From Puffinus mauretanicus (taxonomy: Eukaryota > Chordata > Aves > Procellariiformes > Procellariidae), in assembly GCA_023333565.1 (NCBI GenBank), contig JAJKFH010002859.1, forward strand, positions 186,001 through 250,000: 64,000 nucleotides of DNA, given 5' to 3'. Position 1 is the stretch's first letter. The number at the start of each line of letters is the position of its first letter. Below the pieces are notes generated by a model, which did not search any database, was not told the DNA's origin, and was given only the letters and a program-made list of their open reading frames with translations. Position numbers and translations under genes: made by a program. Positions 1 through 10,300 of this stretch are shown one piece after another.

Positions 1-1424
1 GTGGTCGTCCTTCCAGACAAGGACAGACTTATCCGTGTGCCCAGACCCATCTGTGAAGACCGTTAGAGCGTCCAAAGGGGTCACGCTACATTTCGGCAAT
101 TGCTGCAGTGGTAGCGGGGACTGCAGCCATTTATGACTGGGAGGGTGAATAGAAATCGCTCCTGTAAAACCTTCCATAGCCATTTGAAAAGGTACAGACG
201 TTTGCATCAACCAAGTTAACATAGGCATCACGACAGGAATGTAAATGGTATGTGGCTCTTTTTCGCACAGTGCTAGTTGCCTTCTTCTCATGACCAGGGA
301 TGCAAACATTTCTGCTCTAGTGGTGGTGTTTTTTCCAAATTGGTGGGGAAGAAACACCCATTCTATGACCAACAACTGTTCGCCGCTGGGTGTTGGCTTC
401 CATTGAAAAAACAAACCATATGGTTGGAAGTCAGTGTTCACTATTGCTAACTGAAAAGGAAGCTCTGGATCACAGCGCTGTGCTTGCCGAGCCGATATCA
501 TTGTAGCAATCCGCTGCAACGCTTGCTGAGTCTCGGAGGTTAACGTTCGTCGAGACCCCAGTGCAGGATCACCTTTTAGCAAATTAAACAGAGGTCTCAA
601 CAGTTCGTTGTTGATTCCCAACAGAGGCTTTACCCAATTGGTGGTGCCCAATAATTTCTGCAAATCAGTCAGGGTGTGGACCTGACTACTGATCTTGAGC
701 CCCTGCGGTATCACAGTTTGCTCAGCAATGCACCACCCTAGGTATTTCCAGGGAGCGGTCTGCTGCACCTTTTCTGGGGCAACTATCAAGCCGTTACGCT
801 GGAGGCTCGTTACAACAACCTCCATGGCCCCTCATATCGTGGCCTCAGAGGGGGTTGCTACAAGGATATCATCCATATAATGATAAATTACGACTTCAGG
901 CAATTGGGCGCGGGCTGGACTAAGGGCCCATGCCACAAACCACTGACATATGGTGGGACTATTTTTCATGCCTTGCGGGAGCACCGTCCAATGGTACCGT
1001 TGACTCGGCTGGGCTACATTAGCCACGGGTACAGTAAAAGCAAACCGCGGCGCGTCATCTGGGTGTAGCGGAATGGTAAAAAAACAGTCCTTAAGGTCTA
1101 TTATAGTGATGTGCCCGTTCATAGGTATCATGGTTGGTGAAGGGAGACCTGGCTGTAGAGCTCCCATGTCCTCTATAGCCTCATTTATACGTCTTAGATC
1201 GTGAAGGAGCCTCCACTTTCCTGATTTCTTCTGGATGACAAAAACTGGTGAGTTCCATGGGCTTGTGGATGGTACAACATGCCCAGCACGCAGCTGCTCA
1301 GCAACTAGGTCCTGCAAGTGACGCAGCTTATCCGTGGGGAGGGGCCGCTGATCCACCCATATAGGCTTTTCACAGGACCATTGCAACTTCAGGGTGTGCT
1401 GCTGATCAGTAGCCCCTAGGATAA
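1..1424 (-). pseudogene. pol: ERV pol: reverse transcriptase and start of RNase H, with one in-frame TGA, cut by the window edge
   Basis: Entered by the -1 shift at 1422-1428. Reverse-transcriptase landmarks follow in order: the segment with [16 protein letters not shown] near 1190-1250, the [10 protein letters not shown] block near 1070-1110, LPQGMKNSP near 950-975, and YMDD at 868-879. TGA at 832-834 interrupts the frame 11 codons after YMDD. The same frame is then open to base 1 and covers the thumb and connection region plus the first RNase H motif (FTDGS, 43-57). Apart from that single TGA I see no other stop in about 470 codons. Pol copies genomic RNA to DNA; this copy would be truncated right after the catalytic motif. 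Confidence 0.92.
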
Positions 1425-2235
1425 ATTTGTCCCCAGGATGATTCCCCATTGTGACAAACAATCTCGTCCCCACAGCGTGGGAGGGTCCGGAAGAACGAAC
1501 GGTCGGACATTGGCCCGCCAACCCTCCGGTCCCTCGATTTGAATTAATTGAACACTCTGCAGTGGTGCTGTTTGCCCTCCGATACCTGTAAGGGCAATCG
1601 GGACCTGTTTCGTCAGCCATTGAGCTGGCCAGTGTGACTGCGCAATGACTGTCACGTCAGCTCCGGTATCAATAAGGCCGCTGATGCGCACAGACTGCTG
1701 AGGGCCACCGCCTGCCAGGCAGCAAGGCAGTTGCGGTCGCCCCGCAGTGACAGGCTGCACCCACCACAGTTGTGGCGTGCCGGTGGAACCAAAACCTTCA
1801 CCCCCCCGTTCCTGAGGCTCCGCCGCAGGAGGGGCAGCTCAAAAGTAGACGAGCTGTGCTATTCGTGCTCCTGCCGGCACGTAACAGGGCGGAGTAGGCG
1901 TCCACAACATGATTTTGATTTCTCCCGTATAATCTGCATCGATAACCCCCGGGAGAGCGAACAAGCCCTGTAACGCGGCGGATGAACCTCTTATTGGGGT
2001 CCCAGTACGAGTGCGCTGTAACCGCCGCCTAGTGGCCCCCGCGCTCCGGCGGGCACCGCTTGAACAGCCGTAGAAGTCAGGTTCACTGGGTGGGAGGGGG
2101 CCAAATCCACGCCGGCACTTCCCCATGTCCGGGCGGATAATTCGGAGGCACGGATGCCAGTGGGGGGGCAGTTTGCATCATCGCATGGGGGGCTACTTGT
2201 ATCATTGCGGGGCCCCTCCCCGCGCTCCTGCGACC
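1416..2235 (-). pseudogene. pro: ERV dUTPase-protease (pro) frame, frameshifted and interrupted
   Basis: The 5' part is entered by the -1 shift at 2236-2242 and holds the first dUTPase motif (GSAGVDL, near 2095-2115). It runs into TAA at 1991-1993. The rest of dUTPase, including GVIDADYTGEI and AGARIAQL, continues in another frame, so a one-base-type indel lies near 1990-2005. A TGA at 1839-1841 follows. The aspartic protease is then in the same frame: catalytic DTG at 1662-1670 (LIDTGADV) and a downstream WGRD motif, ending at TAG 1416-1418. dUTPase would hydrolyse dUTP and the protease would cleave the polyproteins. This copy has two lesions and is not expected to make either intact. Confidence 0.88.
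1422..1428 (-). promoter_or_regulatory. pro-pol -1 ribosomal frameshift heptamer (AAATTTA)
   Basis: The minus strand reads A AAT TTA in the protease codon phase, two codons before the pro stop at 1416-1418. It is an exact X-XXY-YYZ site. Slipping back one base enters the long open pol frame. Confidence 0.82.
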
Positions 2236-3687
2236 GTTTCCCTGGATAGGCTGACCGTCTTTATCATACCGCGACCAGCATTGATTCGCAACGTGCCGGC
2301 CCTTCCTACATTTTGGACACGTTCCCAGTTGTGAGTAAGCCGGTTCCCGCCTCCGCCTGCCTGCCTGCGGGCACTGTCTCTTAAAGTGACCGGAACAGCC
2401 ACAGGTGAAGCACGTCTGTTGGCTAAACTTAAAGTTTGCAAAAGCAGCAGCCATCGCCACAGCCTGGTGCTCCACACGGTTGCATTCCTCTATCATTTCA
2501 ACTACTGTAGGGTTTTTTAATGGACGGAGCACCTCCTGGCAATCCGTGTTAGCATTTTCAATTGCCATTTTTTGTAATAATATTTTCCGTGCTTCCTCAT
2601 TCTCTACTTGTTTGTCCAAAGCATCTTTTAATGTCTCGATAAATTTCATATACGGTTCCTGCGGTCCCTGCCTAATATTAGTAAACGAATGTTGGGGCTT
2701 CCCTACATCGGGGACCTTCATAAATGCTAGGTAGGCAAGATTCTTTGAATCATTTAGGGCTTCCATCGGGAGTAGTACCTGGGCATGGGCAGTGGCATAT
2801 CGACCCTCTCCTACCAATGCCTCAACTCCCAAGAATCTCAGTGGATCTTCCGCGGGCCGCCCCAAATAGTCCAGGGCTTTGGCCTCACAGAGTCGCCGCC
2901 ACTCCCCATTCCAGAGCATAAACTGAGCAGAGGAGAGCAACAATTGCGCCAGCGTTTTACAATCGTGCGGACATAACGTATGACTCCTCATGACTGACCC
3001 TAGCATGTTCGCAGAGTAGGGGGCACTGAGGCCAAATTCAATCACTCCCCTTCTCAACTCCTTCACTACTTGGAAATTCAGAGCCTCCCACCGGGGCCTT
3101 TGATGAGCTTCGTAAATCACCGGGAACGCCCGGACCTCACGGAGCTTAACCGCGAGGTCAGAGTCCCCTGCTTTCTCTGCCTCCCTTTGAATCCCCTTCC
3201 ACACATCATGCGGATCTGGGGGATATAAGTCCGGCTCTTTCTCTGGGTCAACCGGCCCCGGATCGAACAGGTTGGGATCATCACTGTCACTACCCTGCTC
3301 CTCCCAGGCAGCCACCGCTCCAGCCTCAGTGGCCGGGGGCGCAGAAGGCTCTTCGGCCACAGATGCGCTCCCTCCTGAGTTTTCACCTCTCAGCTTGTCA
3401 TTAGCACTGACATGCTTTCTTAGGGTCTCATTCAGAGTCCTCCAGGGCGCTAGCAGCCCCGCAGCCACCGAGTCCGAACGAGTGGCAGCATCCCAAAGCT
3501 GGGTGCCTGCTTCGTCCCAAATTTTTAGGTCATAAATGTTAGTAGAATCGACTCCCTTAACGGTGGTTGCCACCCACTTCAGGAGTCATCTCAAGTCCTC
3601 ATTATCCATGGTTACTTGATATTTCTTCAGGATCAATTCCATGGTCCTGCAAACAGTTTTTTCCTCCTTTGTCATGTTTGAACTCAT
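2083..3687 (-). pseudogene. gag: ERV gag (capsid/nucleocapsid polyprotein) with one in-frame TGA
   Basis: The reading frame starts at ATG 3685-3687, about 170 bases inside the primer site, and ends at 2083: 534 codons. Codon 34 is TGA (3586-3588); everything after it is open for 496 codons. Visible landmarks are an acidic, proline-rich segment with an LYPP late-domain-like motif near 3230, a capsid region whose major homology region (IRQGP...YMKFIETL) lies near 2640-2690, and two CX2CX4HX4C zinc knuckles near 2370-2411 and 2275-2320. Order and size fit a class II Gag. The slippery heptamer for the pro frame lies inside the 3' end. The early TGA could be a CGA after CpG decay. A downstream start would skip the N-terminal matrix part, so I treat the gene as broken. 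Confidence 0.92.
2236..2242 (-). promoter_or_regulatory. gag-pro -1 ribosomal frameshift heptamer (GGGAAAC)
   Basis: The minus strand reads G GGA AAC in the gag codon phase, an exact X-XXY-YYZ slippery site of the kind used at gag-pro junctions of betaretroviruses. The -1 frame is open from here into the dUTPase. I did not establish a downstream pseudoknot. Confidence 0.8.
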
Positions 3688-3856
3688 GACTACCGTCCCC
3701 CGGGGCTCACCTCTGTCCTGCAGAGATGATTAGGCGACGTCGCTATCCTGTTTCCTTTCAACAGCTTTTATCCCGTTTCCTTTCAACGGCTTTGCAGTTC
3801 AGCGGGGCTCGCCACCAGATCGGCAATTGCCGACTTTATGGCCCTTCAGACAGAGG

Positions 3857-3874
3857 GTCCCTGTTCGGGTGCCA
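3857..3874 (-). promoter_or_regulatory. Retroviral primer binding site, lysine-tRNA type
   Basis: The minus strand reads TGGCACCCGAACAGGGAC. It matches the complement of the 3' end of tRNA-Lys(UUU) at 17 of 18 positions; the single difference is an A where the match would have G in a CpG. It sits two bases inside the LTR end, the normal position for minus-strand DNA priming. Confidence 0.9.
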
Positions 3875-3876
3875 TT

Positions 3877-4201
3877 TGTGGCGAATAAGGACACGGACTC
3901 CGTTTGAGAGGGCATGAAGACGAAGACGAAAAATCCCTTTGTTATACAGCACAAGCGCCTTTTTATACCTCACATCATGCCATGTATGCACCTCAAAGAA
4001 TTCCCTAGTACATCCCCTAAGCAAAGGTCACCTCGACACTCTTCCGCTAATTTCCTTATCTTTGTCACGCCCTCAGAACCGTGAACTGCCACCTCTTACC
4101 TCCCTTTTTCCCACGGCTTCTTTCACTTCCCATCTTCCCATGGCTTCTTGTTTACCAACGCTATGATACTGCTTGTACTCTCAGACATTGATTCCTCCAC
4201 A
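3877..4201 (-). repeat. 5' LTR of the class II provirus (325 bp)
   Basis: Both ends were placed by the sequence. On the minus strand it begins TGTGGAGGAAT and ends ATTCGCCACA, giving an imperfect terminal inverted repeat with TG...CA ends. It abuts the primer binding site with two intervening bases. A TATA-like TATAAAAAGG (minus strand, about 3958-3967) lies about 80-90 bp from the inner end, as expected for a U3/R boundary. I found no clear AATAAA in it. The six bases just outside (4202-4207, cagtat on +) are the candidate target duplication, but the partner copy is beyond the window. Confidence 0.82.
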
Positions 4202-7200
4202 CAGTATATGTTTTTAAAGTGTTATTTTACAAAGGAGCACATTTTCAGAAGTCATCCTGATGACAGCAATGTGAAAAATATTTTTTTTTCCCCAAGCATA
4301 GATGGTGTGCTTTGCCTCAAGGCCCATTATTTGCAAATGGAGGCTTAGTTACTGGCTTGTCAAGTCTATTTAGAAAGGGATTATCAATTTACAGGAATTA
4401 CAAGCCTCAGTGTAGAATATATAATGAGTCTTAAATTTCTTCCAGCCAGTCAGGGTTTTTCCCTTTGTAATCTTTAGACAGCTTTTTTTCATAGTTAAAC
4501 ATAGTGCATTGCAAAAGCCAGGTGTGATTTCCTCTTGCTTGAAAGGGAGGAGTGCTCTTAAGCTAGCGGTTAGAGAGGAATTTTTCTGGAGAAGTGGCTT
4601 GATTCATAAGAGAAATGAGAATTGTTATGAGAATGGGATTTCCCAAGATGACAAAACCCTTCGGGGTAGAGAGATTAGAAGAGGAAATACATTTACATGC
4701 GACCACAGATCAAGATATCAAGTCTTGCGTAAGAATTTGATCTTAATCTTGAAAACCATGCTGTAGTGGTTTTAGCTGTTATTTTATCAGAAACTTTTGG
4801 GGGTAAACTGAATTGTAAAAGTGACATTCTGTTACCTGTAAATCATAGTAGTCTTGTACTGTAATAAAATGAAGTTTTTATATATATTTTTTTTTCAACT
4901 TGAATACTTGGCCAGTCTTGAGGGGTTTTTAATAGTGGCGGACTGTGAGCTCCCCCAAAAGCCTCAGGGTTCGTTCAGGAGGTACGACTGTTATGCTCCT
5001 GAGCACTGGGGGGGACAGTCGAAGTCCTGAAGAGGCAGTGCAGGCATCCTCCACTGGTTTGCATAAGGCACTTTTGGAGCGGGTAACTGAATTTCAGTGC
5101 GAGAAGTGAGAAAAGCAGTGGACATAACAATACGCAGGGAAGCGGGATGGGCAGTGCCTGAACTTCGAGGGTCTCGCGTCTGTTTGTGACCATGTACCTG
5201 AAACTCAGAGTCGCCTTGAAGGATTTACCCGGCAGTGGGATGTCAGTAGAAACAACTGTGTAAACAGTAACCGTAGTTAAGATTTATGAATTTCTAAGTG
5301 GCATAAGTGCCACTGTTGGTGAACAAAGTCCCCTTGTCTTATGACAGAGAGGTGAGTCCCACAAGCACTAGTTCAACATCGTGATGAATACCGCAAAACT
5401 TTCTGGGCATTGATTTAGTAAAGGAGTCCTTTCCTGAGACCGATTTCAGAGGGCTTTAAAACTGTTTCATGGGTCGTTATATTGACATGGGTAGCACAGT
5501 ACTTTATTTACACATGAGCTGGGCTTATTTGTTTTCAGTTCAAGAGGGAACTTAAAATTTCCTTTCTTTTCCGCATTCGTGTGTAAAAGAACAAGTGTTT
5601 ATTTATTCACAACTAGTGTCATTAGGTATATGCAAAGGTACATATATAAGATTTTCTTCTAAGATCAGGTGATTGGCTCTTGGATAAGTCTGGCAGATGT
5701 TTTACTAGGGCTATTGCCAGTTCATTTTTAGTGGTGTTGAGCTTTCCATGCTTTAACTTGTATAGGAATGCGTACTGCACACTGAACGCATGCTGAGGCT
5801 GCCTAACTGGTGATTGCTTGGGTGCGCCAGGTTTTTGTTGTGACAATAATCTGTATTAAAAAGTAAAGAGGGGAAAGAGCCAAATGGACACTATAGCATT
5901 TCTTGCTCTAAGTAACATGTAATGTCAGTAGGGCTGTGCTTTTATAATAATAGTTGGACAAAGTGTCAAAGATTTGAGATGAAGAGGGAATGCAAAGGAA
6001 TAACAAGAGCTGCCTTAGTGAACTTTACTGAGAATAGGGTGAGAAATTTAAGAAATGGAAGCAAAAAAGTAATAAAAGGTCCCTGGTTAAGCTGAGTCAA
6101 TTTTCCTAGGAGTGGACATACTGCATCTTCGTCTCCCTGTGGCTGCATTCAAGGGGGAAAAGACTTTGAAGAGATTTCCTAAAGGCTGTCTGCTGCAGGA
6201 GCTTGTGTAGCACAGCTTTGTTGAGCTGCTCAGAATCATAAAGCCAGCTGAAGAGACTGATCACTTAGAAGTAAGTAATGAAACACCCCCCTCCTCCCCC
6301 CCGCCCTTAACTGTTGTGGAAGGAAAAGAAGGAGACCTAGACCTTATGTTTAGAAGCACTGTGAAGGATACGCTATGTAATAAACATTTCTGGGATGCGT
6401 CTGCCTCATATTTGAGTGGTTATGGTATGTTTTTCTTTCTCCTACAGTGGAAATAATTGGGGGCTGGATATAGGCAAACTGAGCATCCAGACTTCTCACT
6501 TGAATAATACAGTGTTTATCTGCCTCTTTGCCTCACCGTGAACTCCAAGAAACTGAAGTTTGTCCTCTTGTATTTACCCAGTGAATTGGTTTGTAAATAA
6601 ATGAGCTTCACAAGAATAAATGTTTCTTCATCTGTTTTGTAGTTGGGGACACAGAGGGAACGAAGTTAAGTTACATACCCAAAACATCCAGCAAGTCGGT
6701 GTCTGGATGAGGTTTGTGGGGCTCTAAGCTCCATCTCTCTCCCATATAGGTGCTTTCACAGACCTCCTCTGGATTTAGATTAGAGAATGACTCCTTGGAA
6801 AAAGCTCAGAAGATAATTTTGTGCACAAATAATCCATGGAGATACATTCTTAGAATTATTTTCAAGTTCTTACAGGAAAATCCTTCTGTCACCAGAATGA
6901 CTATTTGTTCTAAGTTTCTTTTGCCCATCCCACCACCTCTAATTGCAGTTGAGTGACACACTTAAAAAAAGACACACGGTGGGTCTCTAACGTAACCTCT
7001 AGTTACTCTGCTTCCTAAATTCCATGCGTGTAACAGAGTTGTCAGTAATATATAACATCGATTGCTTACGTGTAAATCTGCTGATAGCCAAAGAGAGAGG
7101 GAAATAGATTAAAAACCAGTCCCAACCCTTAAAGACCAGAAACCACCCTACCTACTGAAGTCATTCAATAGGAGGAGTCATGAATTGCAGAAGCTTGAAT

Positions 7201-7349
7201 ACAGCTTTGCTTTCTGCTTCCTACTCCACATGTCACTTACTTACTTCATTAGTAGCATTCAGTTAGGTTAGAAAGCTAACATACTATAAGGAAACACTAG
7301 ATTTGGCACTTGTCTGTGGATATTACGTATTGCTTTTCTCCGTTTCCAC
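4202..7349. other. Upstream flank of the lipase gene; no gene recognised
   Basis: AT-rich DNA between the provirus LTR and the first coding exon. It has no ORF with recognisable similarity. Noted inside it: a C-rich run near 6284-6305 (candidate G-quadruplex on the minus strand) and a relatively GC-rich stretch at 4970-5220 without a known motif. The LIPI promoter and 5' UTR should lie in the 3' part. A weak TATA-like ctataagg near 7282 could place a start site shortly before the ATG, but this is speculative. Confidence 0.5.
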
Positions 7350-7398
7350 ATGCTGAAATTGTGTTTCTTCATCTGTTTGATATACTGGGTGAAATCAG
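7350..7398 (+). CDS. LIPI: LIPI exon 1 (start codon, signal peptide)
   Basis: ATG at 7350-7352, 16 codons plus one base, then donor GTAAGA. The translation is a short basic and hydrophobic leader typical of a secretory signal peptide and resembles the first exon of human LIPI and LIPH. It leaves phase 1, which exon 2 completes as a Glu codon. The 5' UTR boundary was not determined. Confidence 0.8.
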
Positions 7399-10300
7399 GT
7401 AAGAACCATTAGCTTATTCTTTGCGATGTAGTCTCTTGGCTTTATTCAAGCATAAAAAAATGGAATATTCCTTCATTTAAATTGGCCAAAAGATTAAACC
7501 TTGTGAATTATGCCTAATGGAGCAGACGATTAGTAAAGAGAATTTGATCACTTTGAGACTGAGACGTAGGTTTTAATTTTAAAGTAAATAGAACAAAGCC
7601 TGATACTTTATCTCTAGCTGTACTTTGCACAGAGACATACTCAGGTATGTGCACTTTGTACCAAGTAGAGAGGTAATTGTGAAATAGTTTTAACATATTA
7701 ATGTAAGTTTATTGTTTATTGCTGACTTGATAGGTTGACAGGTTTTCAAGTTATGCTTTAAATAGCAAGATTTAGTTACAAAAAAGTCAGTGTCCAGTTA
7801 ACTTTTTCCCCTTTTCAACCACAGAAGGTACTTACAATGCTTACAAACATACACAGGAAAGTTAAAATTGTGTATTAACTGAGTTAAACTGCATATGTAA
7901 CTGCCCAACACCTATCTGTATGTTCTGGCTGTACAGAAAAGTGTATGTGAGTACTCCCACAAGTGTGCACAAAGGGCAGCTGGGCATTCCTTCCGGTAAT
8001 CGATCAGAAATACGAGTTTGAAAAACCTCCTCTCAATGACTCCTCGCTAAACAATTCAAAGTATTGAATCTATAAATCTGTTTATAGTACTTATCTAATT
8101 CTACAGTAAAGACATCATCTTTTCTTTTTTTCTCTATTTACTTTTCAAAGAATAACTGCTGTCATTTCACAGCCATAAGTAAACGAGTTGTTTCTGTTTG
8201 ACATTTGCCAGCTAGTAAATAGGTTTTATCAGTTAAAATAATTTCCTTGTGATGTATTTCTCACTTCCATGGACCGCACTGTGTCTCTGTTTTATGTCAC
8301 TGTCATTCCACTGGCTTTAGACGAATTAGTTCTTATTTCTACCAATTAAATGATCAGAAATCAAAACATTTAAATGGATATGGAGGAACACTTCGACAAT
8401 ATCTTAGCATGAATCTTTTATATGTTAGATATGTAGGAGTGAATCGTAAGGATCAGTGAATAAACTTGGATTTAAGAACAATACTAGGCAAAAATGAAAG
8501 AGTTCCATGTTGTAGCTTTGAATCTGAATAGCAAAAATGTAATCAAGTGGCTGTTTATTATCGTTTAGCTTTGTATATGACATTTGTGTAATAGAATTTC
8601 TATTCTAGTTTTATTGTCGTATATCATTATATAAAAACTAGAGATTAAATGGGACACGTTCTATTAACATCTCAGTATCATGTCACATGTATGACATTTT
8701 ACCAGGTTCTTGAATATTATTTTCATTAAATTCAAGGCAACTGCAGCTGAACAGCTCTTAATTTCAGAACTACTCCTTGGATAAGTCTCAGCAATGAAAC
8801 TGAGATGCCTTCCTGTATCAGCAGTTAGTTAATAACCTTACCAGTAATATCAGTAAAAGTTACTTAAATTATTCAGTGTCTAAATGAGGAAAACGGTGTT
8901 ATTTATTTTGAAAGATAATTCTAACTTTCCCCAGACGTAATAATCATAGCTATTGTCATACAGTGATGATAGACATGAAACTTTTGTCTGGATGATTTGA
9001 GACAGGAAGTTTCAGGCCATTTCTAACACTCTGTAACTTCAACCCTGCTCCGCTTTGGAAATATCCATTGTTTTTTGTGATGCCCAGTACAGAGGTGACT
9101 GGTCTAGTCATTGTAGATACATGGTTTGGCCTAGAGGTGATAGGTCTAGTTCCCTAAGTGAATTAGTGTCTTTACCATATTAAGTGCTGTATTTCACATT
9201 GTTTAGCTTTGTTTAGATCTGCACTATAGCATCAAATAAATTTTTAAGATACCTTGTAAGCTCCCCTGCTCTTGCCCTTCACAGCTTTATAAACTGGTGA
9301 GGGCTCTCTGTCTCTCTCAGATGTGCAAATGTGGATTCGGTTCTGCCTGCTAGCCGCTTGCTGGGAAAAGGAGAAGAGCTAGAACCGCCTCTCCTATAAC
9401 TCAAAAATTCTGAGAAATTCAGGTTACTTTTTTTATTATTTTTTAAGGAACTGAGTAGGCACTATTTCTCTTCCTGCTTTTGCTTTCTAGAAGTTGACTT
9501 GTTTTACAAAGTTGTTAATGACAGAAAAATTGAGAAAGGTGCCATCAAATATCAGACAAAAGCCTTCTGTAAAGTAGTGTAGCCCACTAGAAATCAAGAG
9601 ATGGGCCCAAATTTCTTTGGCCATAAACCAGCTAACAGCATAGCAAAGGTGAAGAGGCCATACAGAAGAACTGTGACAGGCGTCAGCGTTGTGCCCAGAA
9701 TCCTGAAGTGACTTATCCACACAATGTGACCTCAGCAGCCAAAGGATACTTTTTAAAGCATTAACTTTTGATGTTGATAAGCACACAGGGGAAAAATTAA
9801 GTCTTTTTAGACTCTTTTGAAAATCTCTATCCTCTTGTAGATCCTGACTGATCTACAGCTTAACCCTGTATACCATAACTGTCTGAGTACAGAAATGCTA
9901 AATACTACAGTTTTTCTTCTGCCATTATGTACATTGACCTTACAGTTTCTTATTTTTTCAAACTCAGAACAGGATCCTTTGTTTCTTCTTTCTTTGTTTC
10001 TTGGTAATGGTGTCCCTATGGCGATCCAAAACTAGGGAAGGGTTTTGAATCATCCCCATACTGTCGCGCAACTGTTTCTTATTGCTAGATCAAACAATAA
10101 GGCCTAAGGATTGGCAATTTTTTCACCCTGGCTGAAAAAGGAAGAAACAACCACAGCGGTCTTTCCATTTACGCAACGCACACTAGTTGTGAAAAAATTT
10201 TGAGAACCTAAATTTGATGGTTAAGGAAGGGATCTTATCAACACTGGCTACTAATTTGTATTTGTTATGGAGAAAATATATTGCTCAGGAACAATTAGAA

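Larger units (their letters stand above)
1..4201 (-). mobile_element. Endogenous retrovirus, class II (betaretrovirus-like), 5' part; 3' part lies beyond the window edge
   Basis: Read on the minus strand, the order is LTR, primer binding site, leader, gag, dUTPase-protease, and pol through reverse transcriptase to the first RNase H motif, where the window ends. Class II assignment rests on the lysine-tRNA-type primer site, two nucleocapsid zinc knuckles, a dUTPase joined to the protease reading frame, separate -1 frameshifts at gag-pro and pro-pol, and a YMDD reverse transcriptase. The copy is defective: one in-frame TGA in each of gag, pro and pol, and a frame change inside dUTPase. Most of RNase H, integrase, env and the 3' LTR would lie to the left, so I cannot say whether env is present. 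The element is antisense to the lipase gene about 3 kb away. Confidence 0.93.

Noticed and set aside
832..1620. ATG at 1618-1620 as the pol start
   Set aside because: The upstream part of this frame overlaps the protease in another frame. Pol is better explained by the -1 shift at 1422-1428.
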